From an uncultured Eubacteriales bacterium (lineage in GTDB: Bacteria; Bacillota; Clostridia; Christensenellales; Borkfalkiaceae): 64,000 nucleotides of DNA. The first letter of the stretch is position 1. The number at the start of each line of letters is the position of its first letter. Shown here one piece after another: positions 1-8,270 of the stretch. The position numbers and the translations under genes are program-made. The notes under the pieces were generated by a model. It searched no databases and had not been told where the DNA came from. It worked only from the letters and a program-made list of their open reading frames with translations. Where the stretch lies: the NCBI GenBank assembly GCA_900542935.1, contig UQPN01000004.1:52867-116866 (forward strand). The letters run 5' to 3'.

Positions 1-126
1 CATGAATACTTTTCCGAGCAGGTTGGAGGCGTATTTCGTCCACAGATCTTCGTAAACGTAGCCGATTGTTTTGCCTTTATCGTTTTTCAGCTTCTCGGAA
101 TAGCAAGCAAGCAATGATTGAAACAT
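1..126 (-). CDS. N-terminus of unidentified protein, cut by window edge; probably thiamine-related
   Basis: Forty-two codons run leftward off the window edge from an ATG at 126. The start has a good ribosome binding site (GGAAAGGAGA, about 7 nt upstream). The visible protein is soluble-looking, with no signal peptide, and contains KTIGYVYEDLWTKYASNLLG; I do not recognise the family. Its context is informative: a perfect promoter, a TPP-riboswitch-like aptamer and an intrinsic terminator lie upstream on the same strand. A role in thiamine uptake, salvage or synthesis is therefore inferred from regulation alone. Confidence 0.7.
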   Translation of the reverse strand, partial: MFQSLLACYSEKLKNDKGKTIGYVYEDLWTKYASNLLGKVFM

Positions 127-228
127 AAAAGATTCTCCTTTCCGTCCGGCACGAAAAATTGCGGGAAGCCCCCGGCGAAGCAGGATTCTGCGTTTACGCG
201 CCGCCCGCGTGAGGTATATAAAATAATG

Positions 229-257
229 AAAAAACCGCACACGCAGCGCGTGAGCGG
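229..257 (-). terminator. Intrinsic terminator (attenuator) in the riboswitch leader
   Basis: On the minus strand a stem (CCGC and CACGC pairing with GCGTG and GCGG, one mismatched pair, 3-nt loop; 235-257) is followed at once by six U. It sits 25 nt after the TPP-like aptamer and about 100 nt before the gene start at 126. This is the usual layout for riboswitch control by premature termination. Confidence 0.8.
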
Positions 258-282
258 AATACAAAGCATACAGAGGTAGTTA

Positions 283-357
283 CATCGTTCTTTCGTTCGG
301 GGATTGTCCCGTCCGATTCAAATGGTATAATCTCAGCCTTTTACAGCACCCACGACG
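283..357 (-). promoter_or_regulatory. TPP-riboswitch-like (THI-box) aptamer, divergent 3' half
   Basis: The minus-strand RNA contains GGGUGCU, then GGCUGAGAUUAUACC, then UUGAA. These match the pyrimidine-sensing half of the THI-box consensus closely. The second half reads GGGACAAUCCC where the consensus has a stem around a GAUAAUG-type loop, and the usual CCUGAUCUGG and GCGNAGGGA segments are poorly kept. A 6-bp P1 can form between the two ends (CGUCGU with ACGAUG). A terminator follows. The aptamer class is likely; whether TPP itself is the ligand is open. Confidence 0.72.
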
Positions 358-369
358 GATAATATTTAA

Positions 370-391
370 TTTGCAAGCGTTTACTTGCAAA
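370..391. promoter_or_regulatory. Perfect inverted repeat at the transcription start
   Basis: Arms TTTGCAAG and CTTGCAAA (8 bp, perfect) flank a 6-nt spacer. The repeat covers the expected +1 of the leftward promoter at 396-424, a typical repressor-site position. It superficially resembles a cre/LacI-type site but lacks a CG at its exact centre, so no regulator family is assigned. Confidence 0.5.
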
Positions 392-395
392 CAGT

Positions 396-424
396 ATTAT
401 AAAACAAGCGATACGCTTTGTCAA
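396..424 (-). promoter_or_regulatory. Consensus sigma-A promoter for the leftward gene
   Basis: On the minus strand, TTGACA (419-424) and TATAAT (396-401) are separated by exactly 17 bp. The predicted start near 389 gives a leader of about 260 nt that holds the aptamer and terminator. Confidence 0.85.
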
Positions 425-492
425 CAAAAAAACGAGCGTTTCGGCAAAAATTTACAAAACTTACGAAAATACGAGCTTTTACGGAGGAATTT

Positions 493-1107
493 ATGCAGAC
501 GAAGGAAACGAACGGGGAAAAGGGCAGATTCGATTTTTACGCCTATCTGGACAGGATGAAATTCATCCGTCGCTGGCCGCTGATGCGCTGCACGCGCGAC
601 GAAAACATCATGGAACATTCTCAGTGCGTGGCGCTGATTACGCACGCGCTGTGCGCGATTAAAAACACGCTGTACGGCGGGAACGCGGACGAGGGAAAGG
701 CGGTGCTGTACGCCGTATACCACGAAACATCGGAAGTGATGACGGGGGATTTGCCCACGCCCGTGAAATATTACAACCGCGGCATACAGGGCGAATACAA
801 AAGCCTTGAAAAACTGGCATGCGAAAAGCTGGTGGCAACGTTGCCCGCGGAACTTCGGGAAAGCGTGGCGCCGTACGTATTTGCGGACGAAAACAGCGAA
901 GAATATAAGATTATGAAGGCGGCGGACCGCTTTGCGGCGTATGTGAAGTGTCTGGAAGAATTGCGCGGCGGAAACGCGGAATTTCTGAAGGCGAAAGCTT
1001 CCATCGAGGCGGATTTACATTCCCGCAAAATGCCGGAAGTGGAATATTTCTTCGAAAAATTTATTCCTGCGTACGAATTGACGCTGGACGAGCTGGAGAG
1101 TTTATAA
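493..1107 (+). CDS. yfbR: YfbR-like HD-superfamily 5'-deoxynucleotidase
   Basis: A 204-residue protein, close to the usual ~200 residues of YfbR. The family removes phosphate from deoxyribonucleoside 5'-monophosphates using a divalent metal and acts in dNTP pool control. Family signatures are EHS (about 41-43) and TGDLPTPVKYYN (about 84-95). The HD dyad reads YHETSE, so the metal-binding Asp is Glu here (H77, E78). The ATG at 493 is chosen because GGAGG lies 7 nt upstream; the frame stays open to 418 but without a start signal. It diverges from the TPP-regulated gene and stands alone, followed by a repeat block. Confidence 0.88.
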   Translation: MQTKETNGEKGRFDFYAYLDRMKFIRRWPLMRCTRDENIMEHSQCVALITHALCAIKNTLYGGNADEGKAVLYAVYHETSEVMTGDLPTPVKYYNRGIQGEYKSLEKLACEKLVATLPAELRESVAPYVFADENSEEYKIMKAADRFAAYVKCLEELRGGNAEFLKAKASIEADLHSRKMPEVEYFFEKFIPAYELTLDELESL

Positions 1108-1430
1108 GGGGCTTTGTTTGGTGGAAAGAGGCTGACCTCTCTCGGCTCACTGTCGCTCGCCACTCTCCCCGAAGGGGAAAGCAAGAGGCTGACGAACGAG
1201 AGGCTGACGAACAAGTTGCAACCCTTGATTGAAATAATTCGGGTAGAAAACAAGTTGCGCCCCTCATTCGTCCAAAGCTTTGCTTTGTCCACCTTCCCCC
1301 CAAGGGGAAGGCTTGGTGTAAGGCAAAATTTTATGGAGGCAAGGGGAAGCCTATGAAATAGGCGGACAATTTCTGTTCTCTATCGGCTCTGCGGCGCTCG
1401 TCTCTTTATTCGCCGGATGCCGGAAAGAGG
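1108..1430. repeat. Intergenic block of short GC-rich repeats (locus 1)
   Basis: No gene is supported here. The block holds two copies of a module with a CTC-rich 5' part and a CCCC/GGGG hairpin (about 1134-1182 and 1258-1318), a short direct repeat GAGGCTGACGAAC, and the module AAGGGGAAGCCTATGAAATA (from 1341). Related copies lie at 12.4-12.8, 31.3, 44.65 and 48.4-48.5 kb. Short open frames across it come from the repeat composition. Confidence 0.75.
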
Positions 1431-4154
1431 TTATTTCTTTTTGCCGAATTTGCGGCGGAAGATATTCCAGACTTTCGCGCCGGTTTCCGCCGTCTGCGGA
1501 TGGGTTGCCGCAGCGCCGACGGGGGCGTCGTCTTCGTCGGCATAGTTCGCCGCGTTGCCGGAAACGGCGGCGGCGGAATAACGCATCGTAGATACGGGCT
1601 CGTCGTCGGCGGGGTTGAACATATCGAAGAATTTAATCAGCCCCGTGGAAATAGGCATTGCCGCCTGCACGAGTACCACGATTAAGAGAATCTGCGTTAC
1701 GTTGAAATCGATGTGCGACCAGCCTTCGTACACAAGCTCGCCGAGCGTGGGGACGGCAAGAACGGTAACGCAAGCCGCCGTACAGATTGCGAACAGCGCC
1801 GCGCGGATAAGGTTGAGCGGCTGGCAGATGCGAAGCAGCATCACAAGTCCCGTGAACGTAAGAGCTAAAATCAGCATAGGTTCGTATAAGCTGACGGTTT
1901 CGCCGCTTGCGGCGGTGTAATCGAAAATATACGAGAGCGTACTCTGGTGCAGAATATCCAGCGTGATGATGCCGAGCGCCATAGTGATTGCCCCCGGCAG
2001 CGCGCGCGATATGACGAAGGGGATAAACTTGCCTTTTACGCGGCTGGTATTCGGTTGCAACGAAAGCACGAACGACGGCACGGCGCTGATAAGCACTTCG
2101 TACAGAATCATGTTGTTGGTGGTGAAGAAGTATTTGCTGCTTGTGGTGATGCACACTACGGCAAGAATCAGCGTGAGCAGCGTTTTCATGATATACAGCG
2201 ACGCGGAATTTTTGATGTTGTTGATAACGCGCCTGCCTTCGTTTACGATTTTCGGCATGGAGGCGAAATTATTATCCTGTAAAACGAGGTTGGAAACGTT
2301 TCTCGCCGCTTCGCTGCCCGAAGCCACCGATACGGCGCAGTCCGCTTCTTTCATGGCGAGAATATCGTTTACGCCGTCGCCCGTCATCGCTACGGTGTTG
2401 CCTGCTTTTTTGATGGAACGGATTAAAATCGCTTTCTGTTCCGGCGTAACGCGCCCGAATACCGTGTATTCGTTTGCCGCCGTTTCCACTTCGAGGGGGG
2501 ATAAGCCTTCCAGCGATATGAACTGCGAGGCGTTTACGATGCCGGCGCGCCGCGCTACTTCCGAAACGGTAACGGGGTTGTCGCCGGAAATGACTTTTAC
2601 GGCAACGTCGTTTTTCTTGAACCAGCGGATGGTGTCGATCGCGTCCGGGCGGATATTATCGGATAGGGTGATGATTGCCACGGGGCGGAAGATCACGGGA
2701 AGTTTTTCGCCCGTAATCTGGTTGGGCGTGTGCGCAAGAACAAGCACGCGAAGCCCCATCTGCGCGTACTGCTTCACCAGTTTTTCCACGCGCGCGGTCA
2801 TGGGTTTCAGCACGAATTCCGGCGCGCCCATCGCAAACGTGCCCACGTCGCCGAACGATACGGCGGAAAGCTTGCGGACGGACGAGAAAGGAATCTGCGC
2901 CGTTGCCTGCAGCGCCGAGGAGTGCCCGAAACGCTCGTACAGGGCGATGGAAGTCTGGTTGTTATCGTCGAGGGAGGCGAGCATGGAGCCTAAAATATCG
3001 TCGACGGTGTATTCGGTGGGGTTATTTAAAAGCACGCAGTCGCTCACACGCATTCTGCCGTCGGTAATCGTGCCCGTTTTATCGAGGCACAGAACGTTGA
3101 CGCGCGCCAGCATTTCGAGAGAGTACATATCCTGTACCAGCGTGTTGTATTTCGCCAGACGGATCATGCCCACGGAGAGCGCCACGGTGGTGAGCAGCAA
3201 TAAGCCGGAAGGCACCATGCCGATGACTACGGAAAACGTTTTCTGAATGACGGAATCGAACGTGTTTGTGGATAAGAGTATTTTAATGAAGCCGCCGCGC
3301 GCTTCGATATCCGCCCATTCGATATCCGCCGCTTTCAGGTTGGTGAAAAACATCAGAATCGCCACGGGAACGATCATCAGACCGATCAGTTTGATGAAGA
3401 GGTGGATGGAATTGATGATTTCCGAGTTGGGGCGTTTGTATTTTTTGGCGCGCGCCGTAAGTTTGTTGATATACGTTTCCGTGCCGATTTTATCCACGCG
3501 CGCCGTAACTCTGCCGCCCGTTACGAACGAGCCGGCAAGAAGCGGATCGCCTTCGGCTTTTTTGATGGGAACCGATTCGCCCGTAAGCAGCGCTTCGTTT
3601 ACGTCGCCCGCGCCGTCCAGCATCACGCAGTCGGCGGGAATCTGCTGCCCGGAGGAGAGGAAAATCACGTCGTCGAGAACGATTTCTTCTACGGGGATTT
3701 CCTTCTTTTTGCCGTTGCGCAGCACTTTCGCCGTGGGGGCGGATAGGATGGAAAGTTTATCGATTTTTACTTTCGCGCGGATTTCCTGTACGATGGCTAC
3801 CACGATGTTGCAGGTAAAAATCAGCACGAACGTGAACTGAGAAAGGGGGGCGTGCGCCAGAACCAGCGCCACTGCCGCCACGACGCAGAGGAAGTTGAAG
3901 AACGTGAAAATGTTGCCGAAAAATATGCTTCCGTACGTTTTGGAATATTTTTTCGGCGCGCTGTTTACAAGTCCCTGTTCCTGCCGCGAAGTTACCTGCG
4001 CTTCGGTTAAACCGATGTTTTTATCCGGATTGAAGCGGACGATTTCCGCCTCTTCCTTTTGTTTTTTATTCTTTTTTACGTCTTGGGTTCCGGGGGCTTC
4101 GGCGCTTGCCGCGGCGCCGTTTTTTTCAGCCTCGTCGGTTTTGATTTCCGGCAT
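1431..4154 (-). CDS. Cation-translocating P-type ATPase (Exp7/CaxP-like)
   Basis: A 907-residue E1-E2 ATPase that would couple ATP hydrolysis to cation movement across the membrane. Visible motifs in order are LLTGES (actuator), GMVPSGL in the M4 helix, LCLDKTGTITDG (phosphorylated Asp) and MTGDGVNDILAMKEAD (hinge). The M4 motif is PSGL rather than the PEGL of SERCA-like calcium pumps or CPC of heavy-metal pumps; as I recall this fits the Exp7/CaxP branch, so the ion is not certain. The N-terminus carries a charged, low-complexity extension. The start at 4154 (MPEIK) is chosen because ACGGAGAC precedes it; an upstream in-frame extension overlaps the promoter. The gene is monocistronic. Confidence 0.88.
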   Translation of the reverse strand: MPEIKTDEAEKNGAAASAEAPGTQDVKKNKKQKEEAEIVRFNPDKNIGLTEAQVTSRQEQGLVNSAPKKYSKTYGSIFFGNIFTFFNFLCVVAAVALVLAHAPLSQFTFVLIFTCNIVVAIVQEIRAKVKIDKLSILSAPTAKVLRNGKKKEIPVEEIVLDDVIFLSSGQQIPADCVMLDGAGDVNEALLTGESVPIKKAEGDPLLAGSFVTGGRVTARVDKIGTETYINKLTARAKKYKRPNSEIINSIHLFIKLIGLMIVPVAILMFFTNLKAADIEWADIEARGGFIKILLSTNTFDSVIQKTFSVVIGMVPSGLLLLTTVALSVGMIRLAKYNTLVQDMYSLEMLARVNVLCLDKTGTITDGRMRVSDCVLLNNPTEYTVDDILGSMLASLDDNNQTSIALYERFGHSSALQATAQIPFSSVRKLSAVSFGDVGTFAMGAPEFVLKPMTARVEKLVKQYAQMGLRVLVLAHTPNQITGEKLPVIFRPVAIITLSDNIRPDAIDTIRWFKKNDVAVKVISGDNPVTVSEVARRAGIVNASQFISLEGLSPLEVETAANEYTVFGRVTPEQKAILIRSIKKAGNTVAMTGDGVNDILAMKEADCAVSVASGSEAARNVSNLVLQDNNFASMPKIVNEGRRVINNIKNSASLYIMKTLLTLILAVVCITTSSKYFFTTNNMILYEVLISAVPSFVLSLQPNTSRVKGKFIPFVISRALPGAITMALGIITLDILHQSTLSYIFDYTAASGETVSLYEPMLILALTFTGLVMLLRICQPLNLIRAALFAICTAACVTVLAVPTLGELVYEGWSHIDFNVTQILLIVVLVQAAMPISTGLIKFFDMFNPADDEPVSTMRYSAAAVSGNAANYADEDDAPVGAAATHPQTAETGAKVWNIFRRKFGKKK

Positions 4155-4220
4155 ATCGATGTCTCCGTAATTCGAAATTTTTACGATACGTACGCCCGAC
4201 GCGGGGACGTATACAAATCT

Positions 4221-4249
4221 ATTATACCATATCGGCAAAAAAAATACAA
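4221..4249 (-). promoter_or_regulatory. Promoter of the P-type ATPase gene
   Basis: On the minus strand TTGTAT and TATAAT are separated by 17 bp and lie about 65 nt upstream of the ATG at 4154. Confidence 0.7.
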
Positions 4250-4349
4250 GACTTTCGCGATAAGTTTTGCCGATTGCGCTTTATTTAAGGAAAAAATATG
4301 CCGAAACCTAAAAATCGGGCGAGTTTCGCAGATTTATTCGCTGATTTAA

Positions 4350-4378
4350 TTGCAATTTTTGGCGGAAAGTTGTATAAT
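4350..4378 (+). promoter_or_regulatory. Promoter of serS
   Basis: TTGCAA and TATAAT are separated by 17 bp and lie about 50 nt upstream of the serS ATG. The leader is too short for a T-box. Confidence 0.7.
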
Positions 4379-4430
4379 GAAGAAAATCGCTGTACAAACG
4401 TTACGAAAAGCATAAGGAGAAGTTTGAATT

Positions 4431-5720
4431 ATGATCGACATCAATCTCATCAGGACGAATCCCGATAAAGTGCGGGAAAATATCCGCAAAAAGTTTCAGG
4501 ATAAGAAATTACCGCTGGTGGACGAGGTGCTTTCGCTGGACGCGAAACGCCGCGCGTTAATCGCCGAGGGGGATTCCCTCCGCGCCGCGCGCAATTCCCT
4601 TTCCAAGCAGGTGGGCGTGCTGATGAAAGAAGGCAAAAAAGACGAAGCGGAAAAGGTGAAAGCGCAGGTAACCGCCGACGCCGCACGCCTTGCGGAGATA
4701 GAAAAGGAAAACGAGGCCGCGGACGAGGCGCTGAAAAAAGCGATGATGGCGATTCCGAATATCATCGCCGACGACGTGCCTATCGGTAAAGACGATTCTG
4801 AGAACGTGGAACTCAAACGGTTCGGCGAGCCCGTCGTGCCCGATTTCGAAGTGCCGTATCATCTGGATATTCTGGAAAGACTGGACGGCATCGACGTGGA
4901 TTCCGCGCGCCGCACTTCCGGGCAGGGATTTTATTATCTTACGGGCGATATTGCCCGTCTGCATTCCGCCGTGCTTACCTATGCCCGCGATTTCATGATA
5001 GATAAGGGCTTCACGTACGTGATTCCGCCGTATATGATTCACGGCGACGTGGTTTCGGGCGTGATGAGCTTCGACGAAATGGACAATATGATGTACAAGA
5101 TCGAAGGCGAGGATCTGTATCTTATCGGCACTTCCGAACATTCGATGATCGGCAGATTCATGGGGCAGATCATCGACGGTGCGAAGCTGCCGTTGACGCT
5201 GACGAGCTATTCGCCCTGCTTCCGGAAAGAAAAGGGCGCGCACGGCATCGAGGAACGCGGCATTTATCGTATTCACCAGTTTGAAAAGCAGGAAATGATT
5301 GTGGTGTGCCGCCCCGAAGAAAGCGACGCGTGGTACGACAAACTCTGGCAGTATACGGTGGAATTGTTCCGTTCGATGGAAATTCCCGTACGCCAGCTGG
5401 GTTGCTGTTCGGGAGATCTTGCCGATCTGAAATACAAGAGCTGCGACGTGGAAGCGTGGTCGCCCAGACAGAAGAAATATTTCGAAGTGGGTTCGTGTTC
5501 GAACCTGACGGACGCGCAGGCGCGCAGACTTTCCATCCGCTATAAGGATACGGACGGCAAAACGAAACTGGCGCACACCCTGAACAACACGGTGGTGGCG
5601 CCGCCGAGAATGCTGATCGCGTTTGTGGAAAACCATCTGCAGGCGGACGGCAGCGTTACGATTCCCGAAGTGTTGCAGCCGTATATGGGCGGAAAGAAAG
5701 TAATTCTTCCCACGAAATAA
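4431..5720 (+). CDS. serS: Seryl-tRNA synthetase
   Basis: A 429-residue class II synthetase that charges tRNA-Ser (and tRNA-Sec where present) in the cytoplasm. The N-terminal 110 residues are charged and helical, as expected for the tRNA-binding coiled-coil arm. The catalytic core shows motif 2 (SYSPCFRKEKGAHG then RIHQFEKQE) and motif 3 (NNTVVAPPRML). Length and order match bacterial SerRS. It has its own promoter and a good ribosome binding site (AAGGAGA). No tRNA gene is nearby. Confidence 0.97.
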   Translation: MIDINLIRTNPDKVRENIRKKFQDKKLPLVDEVLSLDAKRRALIAEGDSLRAARNSLSKQVGVLMKEGKKDEAEKVKAQVTADAARLAEIEKENEAADEALKKAMMAIPNIIADDVPIGKDDSENVELKRFGEPVVPDFEVPYHLDILERLDGIDVDSARRTSGQGFYYLTGDIARLHSAVLTYARDFMIDKGFTYVIPPYMIHGDVVSGVMSFDEMDNMMYKIEGEDLYLIGTSEHSMIGRFMGQIIDGAKLPLTLTSYSPCFRKEKGAHGIEERGIYRIHQFEKQEMIVVCRPEESDAWYDKLWQYTVELFRSMEIPVRQLGCCSGDLADLKYKSCDVEAWSPRQKKYFEVGSCSNLTDAQARRLSIRYKDTDGKTKLAHTLNNTVVAPPRMLIAFVENHLQADGSVTIPEVLQPYMGGKKVILPTK

Positions 5721-5732
5721 ACCGACGGAAAA

Positions 5733-5786
5733 ACACCGCGCGCAGTTTTTTTGATGAAATGGCTGCGGCGCGGCGTTTTTTGCTTT
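5733..5786 (+). terminator. Possible terminator after serS
   Basis: An imperfect GC-rich stem (CACCGCGCGCAG with CTGCGGCGCGGCG, two bulges) is followed by a run of six T. It lies only about 14 nt before the next start codon, so read-through or a separate start for the next gene is needed. Confidence 0.4.
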
Positions 5787-5799
5787 GATTTTGCCGAAA

Positions 5800-6780
5800 A
5801 TGTATTTGTTTTTTGATATTGAATGCGCCAGCGTGAATAAAAACACGGCGAAAATCTGCGCGTTCGGCTATTGCCTGACCGACGAAGATTTCAACGTGGT
5901 GAAAAAAGAGGATATTTTAATCAATCCTCACGGCGGCTTCCATCTCACCGACAGAAGGGGAGAACGGGGGTTGGTTTTGCCGTACGATTACAACGAATTC
6001 AAGGAGTGCCCGGATTTTCCCGCGGTGGCGCAGAGAATTTACGCGATGTTGCAGGATAAAGATACGCTTGTGTGCGGGCATGCCACGGGCAACGACGTGA
6101 AATATCTGAATCTGGAATCGAAACGTTTTTCTCTGCCCTCGTTCGCGTTTGATTTCGCCGACACGCAGTATGTGTATATGTGCCTGAAAGGGGATATGAA
6201 ACGGCAGTATTCTCTCGGAAAAATCGCCGAGGAGTTAGGCGTGGAATTTACGCCGCACAGGGCGGCGGACGACGCATACGCCACCATGAAAACCGCCGAG
6301 GCGATGAGCAAAGCCGCGGGCGTTTCTTTCCGCGAACTGATTAAAAAGTGCGACATCACGCCCGGCAGAATAGAAAATTACGAAATTACTTCCGTTTCTT
6401 CGCGCGCGGGGCGGCGGGCAAAAGAAGAGGCGCGGCAGAAAAAAGAACGGCGCGAAAAGGCGATGGCGGAATTTCACCGTTTTGCCGACGTTTCTTCGAG
6501 AAAACGAAACAAGACGGGTGTGTGGAAAAGCGTGCGCGTAAGCTTTTCGCATCGCATCGAAGAAAACGAGAAAGAGGCGTTTCCGCTGCTGAAAGAACTG
6601 CTTGCGGCGGGCGCGAAGTATGCGTATAAAAGCGCCGAATGCGATATGTACGTATGCCCGGAGGACGAAAACGGGTTGCGGCGCAGATCGGCGGAAGAAG
6701 CGGGCGCGAAAATCGTTACGGCGGCGGAGTGTCGCGCGGCGCTTTGCGAAGCGCTGCAAAACGAAAAACAAGAGGTGTAG
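5800..6780 (+). CDS. DnaQ-like DEDD 3'-5' exonuclease with C-terminal extension
   Basis: A 326-residue protein. The N-terminal ~175 residues are an RNase H-fold exonuclease: FFDIECAS (Exo I, D and E), GHATGNDVKYL (Exo II) and HRAADDAYAT (Exo III, H and D of DEDDh). The rest is a basic linker and a C-terminal ~85-residue segment that could be a BRCT-like fold (low certainty). It probably degrades single-stranded DNA or RNA ends in repair. ATG 5800 is preferred over an in-frame TTG at 5785; no clear ribosome binding site is visible. The gene ends 6 nt before the methyltransferase gene, so they are co-transcribed. Confidence 0.8.
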   Translation: MYLFFDIECASVNKNTAKICAFGYCLTDEDFNVVKKEDILINPHGGFHLTDRRGERGLVLPYDYNEFKECPDFPAVAQRIYAMLQDKDTLVCGHATGNDVKYLNLESKRFSLPSFAFDFADTQYVYMCLKGDMKRQYSLGKIAEELGVEFTPHRAADDAYATMKTAEAMSKAAGVSFRELIKKCDITPGRIENYEITSVSSRAGRRAKEEARQKKERREKAMAEFHRFADVSSRKRNKTGVWKSVRVSFSHRIEENEKEAFPLLKELLAAGAKYAYKSAECDMYVCPEDENGLRRRSAEEAGAKIVTAAECRAALCEALQNEKQEV

Positions 6781-6786
6781 CGGCGG

Positions 6787-8106
6787 ATGGAAACGGTTGA
6801 TTTACCCGAAAAATTTATAGAAAGAATGCGCGGCGAGCTTCCCGAAAACGAGCGGGAGGCTTTTTTTGCCGTATATTCGCGTGCCGGGTACGAAAAAGGC
6901 TTATTGATCAACTCTTTGAAAATCGACGCCGGAGAATTCGAAAAAATTACTCCGCTGACGCTGGACGGCGCCGTGCCCTGGAACGAAAACGCGCGGTACG
7001 TGAAGAACGAAAAGGTGGGCGGCGACCCGTACCACTGCGCGGGGCTTTACTACATGCAGGAGCCTTCGGCGGCGTGCGTTGCGCCGAAAGCAGAGGCGAA
7101 ACGCGGGGAACGGGTGCTGGATTTATGCGCCGCTCCGGGAGGAAAAACCGTCGCGCTTGCCGCCGCCATGCAGGGAGAGGGGATTCTTGTCTGCAACGAA
7201 CCCGTGCGGGCGCGGGCGCAGATTCTGCTTTCGAACATCGAGCGGTCAGGCGTGAAAAACGCCGTGGTTCTGAACGCGTATCCCGAAGAAATCTGCGATT
7301 ATTTTACGGAATATTTCGATAAAATCGTAGCGGACGCGCCTTGTTCCGGCGAGGGGATGTTCCGCAAAAACGCCGAAGAAGCGCGGCGGGAGTGGAGCGA
7401 GGAAAACGTGGCGCTGTGCGCCGCGCGGCAGCTAAAAATTCTGGATTCGGCGGCAAAGATGCTGGCGGGCGGCGGCAGACTGGTATATTCCACATGCACG
7501 TTTTCGCGCGAAGAGGACGAGGAGCAGACGCGGGCGTTTTTAACGCGGCACGCGGAGTTCGGATTGATTTCCGAAGAAAAAATATTGCCGCACAAGGCGC
7601 GCGGCGAAGGGCATTATTGCGCCGTATTTGAAAAGACGAGCGGCGGGCGGCGGGATTTGCCTGTGCAGAAAAGCAACGTTTCGCGGCAGACGCAGAATCT
7701 GATTGACGAGTTTTGCCTGAAAATTTTCGGCGAGAAGAAGAAATATTGCCTGTACGAAAACGGCGGGGCGGTGTACGCTTTGCCGGATAACTGCTTTTCG
7801 TGGCAGAAATTAAAAATTCTTCGCTGCGGCGTAAAGTTAGGCGAAATCAGGAAAAACCGTTTCGAACCCGCCCATGCCTATGCCCTTTCTTTAAAACGAG
7901 GCGAAGCGAAAAACGTTGTTTCGCTGAAATACGACGACGCGCGCGTGCAAAAATATCTGCGCGGCGAAGAGATCCCGGCGGACGGATTCGACGGCGTTGC
8001 GGGTTGGTGCGCGGTGTGCGCGGACGGATTTCCGCTCGGCTGGGGAAAGGCGGCGAACGGCGTGATTAAAAATCATCTGCCGCACGGGTTGCGCCTGTTC
8101 GGGTAG
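6787..8106 (+). CDS. rsmF: RsmF-type RNA (cytosine-C5)-methyltransferase
   Basis: A 439-residue member of the NOL1/NOP2/Sun family that transfers methyl from SAM to C5 of a cytosine in rRNA or tRNA. SAM site DLCAAPGGKT is near residue 115. The two family cysteines are in DAPCSGEGMF (about 183) and YSTCTFSREEDE (about 234). The C-terminal ~150 residues match the RsmF C-terminal/PUA-like region in arrangement. AGAGGTG lies about 10 nt upstream of the ATG, inside the end of the exonuclease gene. The exact target base cannot be read from sequence. Confidence 0.88.
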   Translation: METVDLPEKFIERMRGELPENEREAFFAVYSRAGYEKGLLINSLKIDAGEFEKITPLTLDGAVPWNENARYVKNEKVGGDPYHCAGLYYMQEPSAACVAPKAEAKRGERVLDLCAAPGGKTVALAAAMQGEGILVCNEPVRARAQILLSNIERSGVKNAVVLNAYPEEICDYFTEYFDKIVADAPCSGEGMFRKNAEEARREWSEENVALCAARQLKILDSAAKMLAGGGRLVYSTCTFSREEDEEQTRAFLTRHAEFGLISEEKILPHKARGEGHYCAVFEKTSGGRRDLPVQKSNVSRQTQNLIDEFCLKIFGEKKKYCLYENGGAVYALPDNCFSWQKLKILRCGVKLGEIRKNRFEPAHAYALSLKRGEAKNVVSLKYDDARVQKYLRGEEIPADGFDGVAGWCAVCADGFPLGWGKAANGVIKNHLPHGLRLFG

Positions 8107-8205
8107 AAACTTTCCGGAAAATCGCGCCGCTTTTGAGAAATAACCGTTTTTTCGTTCGGCGATTGCCTGCGGAGGACAACGGAAAAGATGAAAAAGGACA
8201 TTGAA

Positions 8206-8270
8206 AATCCCCCGGACGAATGCGTTTGTCCGGGGGATTGATTTAAACGGGTTTATCCGTTTTTATTTTT
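8206..8270. terminator. Convergent terminators between rsmF and the lipoprotein gene
   Basis: Two hairpins lie side by side. A perfect 12-bp inverted repeat (AATCCCCCGGAC at 8206-8217 with GTCCGGGGGATT at 8228-8239) would serve the leftward gene. A 6-bp stem (AAACGG, CCGTTT; 8245-8262) followed by a T-rich tract would serve the rightward operon, overlapping the lipoprotein stop codon. Confidence 0.75.

Noticed and set aside
370..391. CcpA/LacI-type operator reading of the palindrome
   Set aside because: One half fits a cre pattern loosely, but the CG is off the symmetry centre, so only an inverted repeat is reported.
4239..4430. T-box leader for serS
   Set aside because: The promoter is only about 50 nt before the ATG and no AGGGTGGNACCGCG-like sequence exists.
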